Shown here in pieces: positions 33,692-44,146 of a DNA stretch of 64,000 nt. Both the position numbers and the translations under genes were made by a program. The stretch spans positions 1 through 64,000 of the forward strand of contig JBLMZW010000158.1 in NCBI GenBank assembly GCA_050259035.1, written 5' to 3'. The notes below the pieces were generated by a model. That model saw only the letters and a program-made list of their open reading frames with translations, had not been told where the DNA came from and ran no database searches. Within the stretch, counting starts at the first letter, position 1, and each line of letters starts with the position of its first letter. This DNA comes from JBLMZW01 sp050259035 (GTDB lineage Bacteria > Bacillota > Syntrophomonadia > Syntrophomonadales > DTU052).

Positions 33692-34969
33692 ATGCTTGAT
33701 CCAAAATTAATTCGGGCTAATCCCGAGAAGGTAGCCGCAAAGCTCAAAACCAGAGGCTTACAACAGGGTCTGGATCAATTCTATAAGCTTGACGAAACCC
33801 GCAGGCGACTGTTGGTTGAAGTGGAAGAAAAAAAGAACTTTCGTAATCGAGCTTCTCAGGAAGTGGGGAGACTAAAAAAAGAAGGCAATGATCCGGTTGC
33901 GCTCATGACCAGTGTCAAAGAAATTGGTCAGGAGATTAAAGAATTGGATGACCGGATCAAAGATACTGAAAAAGAATTAGACAGCATATTGCTTACCATT
34001 CCCAACCTTCCGCATGAGAGTGTTCCGATCGGAGAAGATGAATCGGCCAATGTGGAGGTAAGAAAATGGGGGAATGTTCCGCATTTTGATTTTACTCCCC
34101 TGGCCCACTGGGACCTGGGAGTCAACCTGGATATTCTTGATTTTGAAAGAGCGGCCAAATTGTCAGGGGCCCGATTCGTTGTCTATAAAGGATTGGGGGC
34201 CCGGCTGGAAAGAGCTTTATTCAACTTCATGCTGGATTTGCATACGCAAAAACATGGTTACCGTGAGATATTTCCTCCCTTTATGGTTAACGCCGATTGC
34301 ATGCAGGGAACCGGGCAATTACCCAAATTTGCTGAAGACATGTTCAAAGTGGAAGGGCGGGAAATGTACATGGTTCCTACCGCTGAGGTGCCTTTAACCA
34401 ATTTGTACCGGGAAGAAATCCTAAAATCAGAGGAACTCCCATTGAAGATGACTGCCTATACCGCCTGTTTTAGGGCGGAAGCTGGAGCCCACGGTCGGGA
34501 TACCCGCGGGGTTATACGTCTGCACCAGTTCAATAAAGTAGAACTGGTCAAGATAACCAGCAACGAAGACTCTTATGATGAACTGGAAAAGCTTACCGCC
34601 GATGCTGAAGAGGTTCTGCAAGCGCTGGGATTGGCGTATCGTGTAATAGCCTTAAGTACAGGGGACATGGGGTTTTCTGCGGCAAAGACCTACGACCTGG
34701 AGGTCTGGCTGCCCAGCTATAATGAATATAAAGAGATTTCTTCCTGTTCAAATTGCGAAGATTTTCAGGCTCGGCGGGCTAATATCCGTTATCGGCCTAC
34801 CCCTCAGTCTAAACCCCAATTTTGTCATACCCTGAACGGCTCGGGAATTGCCGTGGGAAGAACTTTAGCCGCCATCCTGGAAAATTATCAGCAGGCGGAT
34901 GGCTCAATTAAAATACCGGAAGTATTAATCCCATATATGGGAGGAATTCAGGAGATAAAACTGGTATGA
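33692..34969 (+). CDS. serS: Seryl-tRNA synthetase
   Basis: A 425-residue class II synthetase. It has the N-terminal coiled-coil arm that grips tRNA (about residues 28-110), motif 2 CFRAEAGAHGRDTRG with the HQFNKVE segment and the C-terminal motif 3 GSGIAVGRTLAAILENY. It charges tRNA-Ser and also tRNA-Sec, so it feeds the selenocysteine pathway encoded at the left of the window. It is the last gene of the T-box operon, ten bases after serA. Confidence 0.97.
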   Translation: MLDPKLIRANPEKVAAKLKTRGLQQGLDQFYKLDETRRRLLVEVEEKKNFRNRASQEVGRLKKEGNDPVALMTSVKEIGQEIKELDDRIKDTEKELDSILLTIPNLPHESVPIGEDESANVEVRKWGNVPHFDFTPLAHWDLGVNLDILDFERAAKLSGARFVVYKGLGARLERALFNFMLDLHTQKHGYREIFPPFMVNADCMQGTGQLPKFAEDMFKVEGREMYMVPTAEVPLTNLYREEILKSEELPLKMTAYTACFRAEAGAHGRDTRGVIRLHQFNKVELVKITSNEDSYDELEKLTADAEEVLQALGLAYRVIALSTGDMGFSAAKTYDLEVWLPSYNEYKEISSCSNCEDFQARRANIRYRPTPQSKPQFCHTLNGSGIAVGRTLAAILENYQQADGSIKIPEVLIPYMGGIQEIKLV

Positions 34970-34993
34970 ACCGGTATTTAAGTTAGGATCCTT

Positions 34994-35431
34994 ATGAGAA
35001 TATTGATCGATGCAGATGCATGCCCGAAAACAGTATTGCAGATTTGCGAAGAAGTATCACGTCGATACAATATGGATTTATTTACGGTAGCGAGTTTTAA
35101 TCACCAGATAGAGTCGGCCCATCATATAATTGTGGGAAATGGTTCTCAGGAAACTGATATCAAAGTAATGAATCTGACAGCTCCAGGGGACATTGTTGTA
35201 ACCCAGGATTATGGGTTGGCGGCCATGGTTATAGGTAAAGGCGCTTACGCTTTAAGTCCGTCGGGCATGGAGTATCGGCCGGATAAAATGGAGTTTCTTT
35301 TAGAAGAGAGAGCGGTTAAAGCCAAGGTTCGACGTACTGGGGGGCGAACCCGGGGCCCTAAAAAGCGCACCCAGGAAGACGACCAGCGTTTTAAACGAAA
35401 ACTTGAGGAAATGGTTGTGAAATACGTTTAA
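34994..35431 (+). CDS. YaiI/YqxD (DUF188) family protein
   Basis: A 145-residue protein with the NYN/PIN-like acidic start ILIDADACPKTVLQICEE, GDIVVTQDYGLAA in the middle and a basic tail (RTGGRTRGPKKRTQED). The family is predicted to be a nuclease or RNA-binding protein; its role is not established. It follows serS by 24 bases and a terminator lies just after it, so it may be the last gene of the serine transcript. Confidence 0.9.
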   Translation: MRILIDADACPKTVLQICEEVSRRYNMDLFTVASFNHQIESAHHIIVGNGSQETDIKVMNLTAPGDIVVTQDYGLAAMVIGKGAYALSPSGMEYRPDKMEFLLEERAVKAKVRRTGGRTRGPKKRTQEDDQRFKRKLEEMVVKYV

Positions 35432-35472
35432 TTCGATTCTACTTTTAAGTAAATAAGACTTTTAAAGACGAT

Positions 35473-35494
35473 AAGGACCGCGGTGTCGGTCCTT
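35473..35494 (+). terminator. Intrinsic terminator-like hairpin
   Basis: AAGGACCG (35473-35480) pairs with CGGTCCTT (35487-35494) around CGGTGT, with a T-rich tail TTAAAATTTCTT. It closes the serine operon or the DUF188 gene. Confidence 0.75.
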
Positions 35495-35862
35495 TAAAAT
35501 TTCTTGAATGGTTTAAGTGTTTTTATAATGGACAGGGCCATTTGCGTCCCCATAAAGACAAATCTAAAGTAAGCAGCGATTTTGTTCAGCTTGATTGCGG
35601 TACAAAAGTAGGAGGAATGAAGTGGGAATAAGACGAATGAAATAAAGGACCTGTACAAGTAAGACCGGTCTGCCTAATAAAGGAACATCGACTCAACCAG
35701 GGTCAGGAAAATGTAAACCATTTCCTGGCGGTGACCCGTGGTTATGGACTAAATTAGATACCCTCATATTACGATACATAAGATATATGTCCTATTTTAA
35801 CTAAGTAATCTTGCCAACTTAAAAATTACGAATACAGATGTACTTAAATGAGAGGAGAAATT
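35495..35862 (+). other. Leader region of the TIG/SLH surface operon
   Basis: No gene is visible in this 370-base region. It contains a long nested hairpin in which GGGTCA (35700-35705) pairs with TGACCC (35732-35737) and an inner CAGGAAA pairs with TTTCCTG. A possible promoter (TTGCCA, 16 bases, TACAGA) lies about 20-50 bases before the first gene. I could not match the hairpin to a known riboswitch. Confidence 0.45.
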
Positions 35863-38800
35863 ATGATAAACCTTAGAATACATAACCGTCTGCGGGTCAT
35901 TTTTTGCCTCTTTATCATATCGTTAGTTTTTCTCTTTAGTTTTCCGGTTCAAGTCAATGCAGCACCGGCTATAACCGGTGTATCTCCATCCAAGGTAAGC
36001 AAATCAGGTCAAACTGAATTGTTTATTAAAGGAACCGGTTTTTCCTGGGATGGGGGCAGTCCGACTGTTACTTTTAATTTCGGAGGAGCCGGCGCGGGAA
36101 CTGCTAAAGTAACCGGCAAATATGGGGATGATACGTTAATAGCCGTGGATGTTCCGGCGCAGCCGGATAAATGCAATGGCACTATTCCTTATATAACAAT
36201 AACCAACCCGGATAATTCCAGCAAAATTTATAATGCTAATCTGACTTATATAGATGATCCTGATGTGGTCAACTTCTTTCCCAGAATTGAGGTTACTGTA
36301 ACCGGTTATTCTCAAAGCGGCGGTTATTACAGCTTACAGATAAATCCTCCTAACCCTAACCGTGAAATCTATCTTGAAGGCTCGAATTTAAGTGACGTTA
36401 CCACAGTTGAAGCCTATCAAATGATCGGGGCCAGGGAGCAATTAGCTGATACGATTATTATTGGAACCAATAATATAACCGACGGAAAAATTCATTTCCC
36501 CTATAAGAGTTCATATATGGACGGGTATCAGGTTAAGTTTAAGGTTAAAAATGTTGCCGGGGCCATAGATGAGACCACTCCAGTAGATTATTCCCGTATT
36601 TCCATGCCTGCGGTCACCAGTTTTGATGCCAACCCCCAGGATTTGGTCGAACGTATGAACCTTAGAATAGCGGGTACCGGTTTTGTTCCTAATACTGCGG
36701 GAGATTCTAACGACGACCATCTAAATAAAGTAATAATTGATCAAACCTCATTGGATGACAGTAAAGTAGTGTGCAATAGCGCAGGAACCATTCTTGATGT
36801 GGTTATACCAGATGTAACTGTAGCCGGAGCAGGCAAATCGTTTACTCTGCGGACTTTACAGTCTGGTGGGGCATTAACTAAAGCCGAGACAATATATAAA
36901 AGCGCTTTTACTATAAATAAGCGTCCCCCTGACCTGAAACTTTGTCTGCCTTTGCTTCCCAACCGGGGAAGTGTTAATGGCGGCGATAAGGTGCTGGTGG
37001 CTATCCAGGGTTACGATGAGAATACTCAGATCTTAATCGGCGGCAACCCGGTGGCCAGCAAAGCTGTATACACCCAATCATTGCCTGATTATTACGGGTA
37101 TCCATCAGACGCCAAAGTATTAGAAGTGGTTACACCTGCATCCGATAATAAAGCCGAAGGTAAAGTGGATGTTCGGGTACAAAATGCCCGTTATCCCAAA
37201 GCTATATATGATGAAGCCCAGGACGCTTACTTATATACCGGGGAGGGCCAATTTCTCCAGGTTAACGACATTAGCGAGGTATCTGGTCCGGCTTCGGGAG
37301 GGCAGATAGTTACTATTGAGGGATTTTTCGCCCGGGCCCGCAGTGATACCAACTCCCAGCTTTATTACCTGGAGGACGGTCGCTATACCAATGGAGCAAT
37401 AACCGGTACCCCCGTGGAAATCGACCGGGACAGCAGTGGAGGTTATTCGATATCTGGACTTGATATTTCCGGAGACGGGCTTTATCTTAAAGAAGTTTAT
37501 CCTAATTACGACCTTGAAGGGAAAAAGGTAACCCTTGAAATATATAGTCTGGTTAAGGTTTATTTCGGTAGTGCGGAAGCCCAAATTACCGACCTTCAGA
37601 ATTATACTAATCCCAGAAAGCAGAATCTTAAAGTGGTTACCGGGCCATATACCCTGGGGAAAAACGAATTAGCCAAACAGGTTGAAGTCAAAGTTAATCT
37701 TTTCGAATACATGTTTATTCAAGGTGAGGGCCAGTTTGTAGGTCCCCCGGATGACCTGCCTTTCACTGGATTTGATGTATGTGACAAAACCTATACTTAC
37801 CGAAAAGCCTTAACTTATCCGGAAATACTTTCTATTAATCCTTCCAGTATTAGCTGGAAGGACGTAGGGCAGTCACGGCAGCTGGTTATAGATGGATGGG
37901 ATTTATACAGTGGTTTAACCATAGAGTTTGAATCAGATGTCGGAACTGTTTCTATGACCGATAACGGCAGCAATATGACCATTCAGGGCAGCGGGGAGCA
38001 GGACAGCCGCGGACGTTTCCGCAAAACCCTGACCATACCCGATCCGCCCGATTTCCCTGTTTTCAACAACGGGGTAACCCAGTTGAAAGTACGAATAACC
38101 AACTGGGATAAGCAGCAATCAAATCGTTTTACACTGACCCTAACCAGTGCTCCGGCGATAGACAAAATTACCCCATCAATGGGGCCGGATACCGGTAACT
38201 GCCGGGTACTATTAACCGGTTCAGATTTTTATTATAATCCCAGGGTTATTTTGAATGTACCCGGTGTGGCGGAGCAAGTTGAAGGAACTGATATAGTCGT
38301 CCTGGATGCCAATATGGCCAAGATTACTAATGCCAGCAACACCCCGGGGGTATTCCTTACATTTACTACCCCTTCAGTTCAAGGCGGATCCTGGACCTTA
38401 CCTGACAACTTCGATGTTACAGTAACCAATCAGGACGGGGGCTCTTTTACAGCCAGTGAAGGCTATACCTATATGGTTGAGCCAGCGGACACCAGCCAGC
38501 CTCGTATAACCGGCATCAATCCCAAGCAGGGACTTCTGGCCGGGGGACAGGACGTAACGATTTCCGGAAATAATTTTAATGCCAATGCGATTGTTACTAT
38601 TGATGGTTTTGAACTGACCAATAAGGTTATTAAACCTCAGGTTATAACCGGAAAAACACCTAAAGGAAACCGGACTAATGTAATGGTTCCGGTTCAAGTG
38701 GTAAACCCGGACGGGGGAATGGACAGCCGCGATATCTTTATGTACTACGAACAGACCAGTAACCCCAAAATCACTTCAATAATACCGGACAAAGGTACAA

Positions 38801-41535
38801 CTGGGATTAAGGTAATAATCAAAGGCTCCGATTTTTCAACCCGGGTAGAGGTTGAGGGAGAGGTACTCCAGTCGGCCACCGTCACCATGGTCCATGACTC
38901 ATGCGGAGAATATGCCTTTGAGATGGTTAACGAGCCTATTTCAGCGGGAGTTGCCAGCACCGATATAGGGAAAGCCCGAGTCATTGACAGCAGCACTATC
39001 GAACTGATCGTTCCTGAATTCCTTGCCGATGGCACACCACGGGCTGGCAATTGCACGGTAATCGTACGCAACCGGGATAATGTTACCGCAACATCCACCC
39101 AGCTGTTTAAATATATGGTTCCCTTAAGCCAACCGGCGATTACCTCAATCAACCCTACCTTTGGTTCGATTAAAGGAGGCAATTTAATTACTATAAAGGG
39201 AACTGGCTTTTTAGAGGAGGAATTTACTGTTTTCTTTGGCGGCAATGCCGCAAAAATCGTAAAACCGATGACCGAGACCATCGCGGATGGAGTAGTATAT
39301 TATGAACTTCAGGTCGAAGCCCCGGCTGCTTCGCAAAGCGGTCCGGTAGACGTAACCGTAGTCAACTACGATGGCGGTTATGCCACAGTTGCAGATGGCT
39401 ATACCTATACGGAAATAAACTATCTGCCCATTATTAAAAGCATCACCCCGACATCGGGCCCATCCACCGGGGGACAGGTCGTAACTATCAAAGGCCGGCA
39501 GTTTCAACCGGCGACTGAGAAGGATGGGATTTTATATCCCACGGTTACTTTTGGCGGAGTTCCTGCCATTGTCGATCCAGCAAATTTCAGGCTCAACAGC
39601 GAAACCATCGTGGTCACCACACCCCCGTATCAAGGGGCCGGCAAGGTGGACGTTATTGTGACCAATCCGGACGGAGGGTCGGCCAAGGGCATTTATACTT
39701 ATGTACAGACCAAGTTAACGATTACTTCAATAACTCCAGATAATTTAGCCAATATGAAAATACCCTGTCAAAAGACTATAACCGGTACCAACTTTTTACC
39801 TCCAATGATCTATCAGGGAGAGACCCTGAGAACAAAAATCTACCTTCAGTACCCGGCAGGATCTAAGACTCCTGATGTTCTGGTCGAGTTGACGGAAGGA
39901 ACCACCGCTATACCTCAATCTGACGGGTCCACTGTTGCAGCAGCCAATATTGACATCGTTAGCGCCACGGAAATGCATTTAGTTATCCCCGCCCTGGACA
40001 TGCCGGAGCGAGTTGGGAAGTGGACCTTGATTCTGCAAAACCCCGATGGGGCAACGGCCAGCACGGAGATCATTTTTTCATCGGTTAGTCCTGATGACTT
40101 ACCCCAGGTGAATTTGCCTCTGGAACCCAACGAAGGGTTGATCAGGGGAGGGACCAAGGTTACTATTACCGGAAAGAACTTCAATGAAGGAGTAAAGATA
40201 ACTTTTGGCGGAAAACCGGCCACCCTGGTTAGCCGAAATGAAGAAGGAACGGAAATGGTTGTTACCACTCCGGCCGGCAACGATCCTGCAGATATCGATA
40301 AGGCCGTTGACGTCATCATTACCAATACTGATGGGGGCCAATGCATTCTGGCAGGGGCATTTACGTATCGGAAACCTCCGAATGAACCGATTATAATAAG
40401 TATTGTTCCCGCTAGTGGACCGACCCGGGGAGGAACCAAAGTAACAATTACCGGGAAGAACTTTCAATCCGGTATTAAGCTTTATTTTAATGAGGACCAG
40501 ATTTCCTCGATTAAAGTTACTTCTACCACCATTGTTTTTACCACCCCGCGCCACGCCCCTGGATCAGTTGATGTTTTACTAAGAAATCCGGACCTGGGGG
40601 AAGCCCTTAAGACTAAGGGGTTCACTTACAACGGGCCGCCTGAAGTTGAGGAGGGCAAATTTATAGCAGAGATAGTAGGCGGCAGTGCTATCCGGCTTAG
40701 CTGGACCGGGGTTGACGGAGTAAAACGATATGAAATAACCATGAGCAGGGACAATTCTAAATGGCAGTTCCTGACCGGAACAACTAAGACCGAGTATTTT
40801 ATAATGAACCCTAAGCCCGCCAGTTATTATTTCCGGCTGCGAACGGTCAATGAAACTGGGGCTTCTCCAGTAGTTGATGCCACACCATTTCCCTTAAGTG
40901 TTTCTGCGGGGAGTCTTTCTAATGTACCGGTTACCCCAACCATAAATGATTCACAGGACGTTATAACAGTTAATCAGGGTACTCTTCAAGTAATCTTAGG
41001 AAAGAATTTGCCCGGCAGTGGACAATACACCGTCAACCTTACAGAGGAACAGAAAAAGGCGGTTCGAGCCGATCTCTTTATACCTACTGCCATGGTAGAC
41101 CAGGGCAGCCAGACGGTCATAGTACTGGAAAATAACTATCTAAGGCTTGATGTTCCGGCTAATGCGTTTAACACTCTGGAATATCAACAAAGCAAAACGG
41201 ACGAAACCGACGCTTATATTAAACTTTCAATTTTCCCTCTATCTGCACAGGAGTTGGAAGTTGCCTCACTTAACACCGATAAACAGGTATTCGGGGGATT
41301 TACTCTGATTGCCAGTTATAAAGCTCCACGAACGGAAAAGTTATTAAGCATGTTTAACAGCAATGTATGGGGTTATTATTCCAAAGGACAGTCAGCCAGG
41401 CTAACCCAGGCTTTTCATCGTGACCGGGTTACTGGCCGCTGGGTCCCAATGCCAGGTATGTTAACCGCAAACGGCCTTTTTGGGGTTGGATTATTGCAGC
41501 CCGATATGGTCTATTTTATCGATAATACTAAGTGA
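35863..41535 (+). CDS. Secreted giant IPT/TIG-repeat surface protein
   Basis: A 1,890-residue exported protein. Residues 1-33 are a signal peptide with cleavage at VNA-APA. The mature part holds about thirteen or fourteen IPT/TIG immunoglobulin-like repeats, recognisable by I-x-x-I-x-P-x-x-G-x-x-x-GG-x-x-V-x-I-x-G-x-x-F (examples SINPTFGSIKGGNLITIKG and SIVPASGPTRGGTKVTITG), then a fibronectin type III-like domain (about 1590-1670, SWTGVDGVKRYEI) and a unique C-terminal domain. There is no SLH domain or LPXTG motif. It is probably an adhesin or structural layer component working with the two SLH proteins that follow. The ATG at 35863 follows AGAGGAGAAATT. Confidence 0.88.
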   Translation: MINLRIHNRLRVIFCLFIISLVFLFSFPVQVNAAPAITGVSPSKVSKSGQTELFIKGTGFSWDGGSPTVTFNFGGAGAGTAKVTGKYGDDTLIAVDVPAQPDKCNGTIPYITITNPDNSSKIYNANLTYIDDPDVVNFFPRIEVTVTGYSQSGGYYSLQINPPNPNREIYLEGSNLSDVTTVEAYQMIGAREQLADTIIIGTNNITDGKIHFPYKSSYMDGYQVKFKVKNVAGAIDETTPVDYSRISMPAVTSFDANPQDLVERMNLRIAGTGFVPNTAGDSNDDHLNKVIIDQTSLDDSKVVCNSAGTILDVVIPDVTVAGAGKSFTLRTLQSGGALTKAETIYKSAFTINKRPPDLKLCLPLLPNRGSVNGGDKVLVAIQGYDENTQILIGGNPVASKAVYTQSLPDYYGYPSDAKVLEVVTPASDNKAEGKVDVRVQNARYPKAIYDEAQDAYLYTGEGQFLQVNDISEVSGPASGGQIVTIEGFFARARSDTNSQLYYLEDGRYTNGAITGTPVEIDRDSSGGYSISGLDISGDGLYLKEVYPNYDLEGKKVTLEIYSLVKVYFGSAEAQITDLQNYTNPRKQNLKVVTGPYTLGKNELAKQVEVKVNLFEYMFIQGEGQFVGPPDDLPFTGFDVCDKTYTYRKALTYPEILSINPSSISWKDVGQSRQLVIDGWDLYSGLTIEFESDVGTVSMTDNGSNMTIQGSGEQDSRGRFRKTLTIPDPPDFPVFNNGVTQLKVRITNWDKQQSNRFTLTLTSAPAIDKITPSMGPDTGNCRVLLTGSDFYYNPRVILNVPGVAEQVEGTDIVVLDANMAKITNASNTPGVFLTFTTPSVQGGSWTLPDNFDVTVTNQDGGSFTASEGYTYMVEPADTSQPRITGINPKQGLLAGGQDVTISGNNFNANAIVTIDGFELTNKVIKPQVITGKTPKGNRTNVMVPVQVVNPDGGMDSRDIFMYYEQTSNPKITSIIPDKGTTGIKVIIKGSDFSTRVEVEGEVLQSATVTMVHDSCGEYAFEMVNEPISAGVASTDIGKARVIDSSTIELIVPEFLADGTPRAGNCTVIVRNRDNVTATSTQLFKYMVPLSQPAITSINPTFGSIKGGNLITIKGTGFLEEEFTVFFGGNAAKIVKPMTETIADGVVYYELQVEAPAASQSGPVDVTVVNYDGGYATVADGYTYTEINYLPIIKSITPTSGPSTGGQVVTIKGRQFQPATEKDGILYPTVTFGGVPAIVDPANFRLNSETIVVTTPPYQGAGKVDVIVTNPDGGSAKGIYTYVQTKLTITSITPDNLANMKIPCQKTITGTNFLPPMIYQGETLRTKIYLQYPAGSKTPDVLVELTEGTTAIPQSDGSTVAAANIDIVSATEMHLVIPALDMPERVGKWTLILQNPDGATASTEIIFSSVSPDDLPQVNLPLEPNEGLIRGGTKVTITGKNFNEGVKITFGGKPATLVSRNEEGTEMVVTTPAGNDPADIDKAVDVIITNTDGGQCILAGAFTYRKPPNEPIIISIVPASGPTRGGTKVTITGKNFQSGIKLYFNEDQISSIKVTSTTIVFTTPRHAPGSVDVLLRNPDLGEALKTKGFTYNGPPEVEEGKFIAEIVGGSAIRLSWTGVDGVKRYEITMSRDNSKWQFLTGTTKTEYFIMNPKPASYYFRLRTVNETGASPVVDATPFPLSVSAGSLSNVPVTPTINDSQDVITVNQGTLQVILGKNLPGSGQYTVNLTEEQKKAVRADLFIPTAMVDQGSQTVIVLENNYLRLDVPANAFNTLEYQQSKTDETDAYIKLSIFPLSAQELEVASLNTDKQVFGGFTLIASYKAPRTEKLLSMFNSNVWGYYSKGQSARLTQAFHRDRVTGRWVPMPGMLTANGLFGVGLLQPDMVYFIDNTK

Positions 41536-41545
41536 GGGAAGAACG

Positions 41546-44104
41546 ATGAAAAAATTAATTACACTATTACTCATTGCTATTTTAATTGGGACATCAGCAA
41601 CCTCCTCTTTAGGACAAATATCCAATGGTAGCACCTTCAACGGGGTTACCTATAGCAACAGTGTTTATAAGAATTTGTACGGGGGTCTAGATGTAAAAAA
41701 ACACTGGGCCCGGGACAGTATATACAAGATGGCCGCCCTGGGGGTGATTCATAGCCAAAAAAACAGGTTTTACCCCAATTCTCCGGTATCCAGAGAACAG
41801 GCCATATCTATGCTGCTGATTTTTGCAGGCAAACAGGCAGAAGCGGAGGCTCAGGCTACAGGAACCCCGGTGGCTTTTGGCAATCGAGGTGCCTGGGCGG
41901 AAGGATATTTAAACTATGCCCTGGCTAATGGCATAATTACCACCGCCGAGTTGAACCAGATGAATTGGACCGAATCAGCCCGGCGGGAAGAAATTGCTTA
42001 TTGGCTGGCTAAAGTTGTGGGTTATGCCCCGGTATATGGTCAGGAACAGCAGGGCGTATATGGATTCCAGGATTGGAACCAGTTTGATCGGGTGAAAATC
42101 CCGTACTGTGAACCGGTAATAGCCAATCAGATTATGCAAGGCAAGAATGGCAAGTTTAACCCTAAAAATTTAATTACCAGAGGTGAACTCTGCGCTACGT
42201 TAGAGCGGGCCTTGCCCACGATTATACCATTGCGTAATTATTCAATCCTACAGGGTACAGTGATCGAGGTTGGGCGCAAGACCAGTGCTTCTTCAGGAAA
42301 TCCTGCCAGAACCACTATCTACGTAATGGGCAGTGACGGCAAGGGGTTTTCCCTGATTAGTGATTATCAGCAAAAACCGCAGACCGATTTTCTGGTTTTA
42401 AAGAAAGGCACACCGGGGAAAAGTGTTAGATTGGCACAGGGAGATAACATCAGTGTTTTACTTAACGAAAAGGGACAAGTAGTCTGGGCTGACGTTAAAG
42501 GGACATCCTCTCCAGGTATGGAAGGTACTGTTGAAGAAGTCAATATCGAAGAAAGAACAATGGATGTGAATATTCCCGGAAAGGGTACTTACACGTATCC
42601 TCTGGCCGGTAATTATAAAGTAATAAGCAATGGATATCTTGGGAATTTAGCCGATCTGGTAAGTGGGCAAAAAGTCAGTTTAAAGCTTAATGCCGCTTCC
42701 GAAGTTACTGAGGTAAATGTTAAAGTGGTTTACCCGGTACCGGGAGGATACCCGCAGGGCTTTAAACAGGTTCACGGAACTCTGGTTGCCAAGAGCGAGT
42801 TGAAAATAAACGTTAAGGATGACTCGGGCAGTCTAAAATCATACAATATCACTTCAGCGACAGTTATTCAGCGCCAGGGGACAAGAATAGCCTGGTGGGA
42901 ACTGGAGCCCGGAGAGTATTTAAAGATGAACCTGGTATCGGGCAGCGAAACAGACCTGGAGACAGTGGAAGTAACACCGTTAAGCAATGCGGTCACGGGA
43001 ATTTATAAAGGCAAGATTAAGATGGTGGACAGTGAGTCCAATCGACTTACTCTGACAGATATAAAACGTTACGAAAATAAAGAGTTTAATGCATACGATG
43101 ATTACGCGATTATCCCTGTTCAAAGCGGCGCCCCGCTTTTTGCCGAGGGCAATTCCATCGGCATGGCTGCACTGGGCAAAGGATATAAAGATAGTCAGTG
43201 TTATTTTGTAACATCATCAACTTACGGTCAGGAGTCAATCAGCAGATTGACTATTCAGGGTGGTTCTGAATTCAGAGAAGACAGTAAAATTATCGACGTT
43301 AAAACCGGGATGAATCAAATAACCATTAACGCTTATGCCAAAGTAATAGGGATTGATACCGGAACCATAGTTGTTCGGAACAAACAGGTAATAGATGCCG
43401 CAGCTTTAAATAAAGGAGATCTCGGAGTATTTTACCTTAACGGCATCGGCACCCAGCCCAAAGCCAGGCTGATAGCTTTGGAAGAGGCCAGCTCGCGCAC
43501 CCTAAAAATTTATCATGGCTCGATAGACTCCGTGGGTGGAAGCATTCTCAAGATTAACGATGTTTATGAGCTTAGCAGCAATCAATGGCAACAGGGTGGC
43601 TCCGTTCAGGTTACATATAGTGACGATACCGGTATTTTAGACGGATCGGGCATGGGAGCGGCCCCACCGCCAACCGTATCTCCAGTACGGATTAATCGTA
43701 GTACTCTTAATACCACCGGATTGACTGGAGCTTATGACGATTGTGACGTAGATGTCGCAGCCCTGTATGACTCCGGAACCGGAACGTCCGTAGCTATTGC
43801 GATTAATATATCCCCTAAAGATTATTACGATTTTAAAAGCATCCCTCACAATATAGCAACAGGCGATATAAGTAAGCTGGGGACTTCAAACGCTATACCG
43901 CAGCCAGCAACGTTCAGCAATTATAAGGTTTGGGATTCTATTAGTGAACAATGGGTATCCGTATCGTCACTGGCTGATGTAGAAATGGGCACGGCGGTGA
44001 TAATGAAACGAGGAGCAGTAATAGGGTATAAGGATTTGAGTGTGGGTGATTCATTATATCTGGTTACGAACGGAGGTTACGGAATACTGGCAATTGTACA
44101 GTAA
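41546..44104 (+). CDS. S-layer homology (SLH) domain surface protein
   Basis: An 852-residue exported protein. A signal peptide (about 1-23) is followed by three SLH repeats (about 45-215: KKHWARDSIYKMAALGVI, GAWAEGYLNYALANGII and a third divergent copy), which anchor proteins to pyruvylated secondary cell-wall polymers. The rest is beta-rich with repeated OB-like segments such as GTVIEVG and GKIKMVDSESNRLTL and no recognised enzyme motif. The ATG at 41546 has GAGGGAAG upstream. It follows the TIG gene by ten bases, so they form an operon. Confidence 0.88.
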   Translation: MKKLITLLLIAILIGTSATSSLGQISNGSTFNGVTYSNSVYKNLYGGLDVKKHWARDSIYKMAALGVIHSQKNRFYPNSPVSREQAISMLLIFAGKQAEAEAQATGTPVAFGNRGAWAEGYLNYALANGIITTAELNQMNWTESARREEIAYWLAKVVGYAPVYGQEQQGVYGFQDWNQFDRVKIPYCEPVIANQIMQGKNGKFNPKNLITRGELCATLERALPTIIPLRNYSILQGTVIEVGRKTSASSGNPARTTIYVMGSDGKGFSLISDYQQKPQTDFLVLKKGTPGKSVRLAQGDNISVLLNEKGQVVWADVKGTSSPGMEGTVEEVNIEERTMDVNIPGKGTYTYPLAGNYKVISNGYLGNLADLVSGQKVSLKLNAASEVTEVNVKVVYPVPGGYPQGFKQVHGTLVAKSELKINVKDDSGSLKSYNITSATVIQRQGTRIAWWELEPGEYLKMNLVSGSETDLETVEVTPLSNAVTGIYKGKIKMVDSESNRLTLTDIKRYENKEFNAYDDYAIIPVQSGAPLFAEGNSIGMAALGKGYKDSQCYFVTSSTYGQESISRLTIQGGSEFREDSKIIDVKTGMNQITINAYAKVIGIDTGTIVVRNKQVIDAAALNKGDLGVFYLNGIGTQPKARLIALEEASSRTLKIYHGSIDSVGGSILKINDVYELSSNQWQQGGSVQVTYSDDTGILDGSGMGAAPPPTVSPVRINRSTLNTTGLTGAYDDCDVDVAALYDSGTGTSVAIAINISPKDYYDFKSIPHNIATGDISKLGTSNAIPQPATFSNYKVWDSISEQWVSVSSLADVEMGTAVIMKRGAVIGYKDLSVGDSLYLVTNGGYGILAIVQ

Positions 44105-44146
44105 TTACTTAATCATTATGCGTTGAATGTAATGAAGGAGTCGAAC

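Noticed and set aside
38745..39281. Long antisense frames within the TIG and SLH genes
   Set aside because: They follow the codon pattern of the sense repeats, lack ribosome sites and share no family; they are shadows of repetitive coding DNA.
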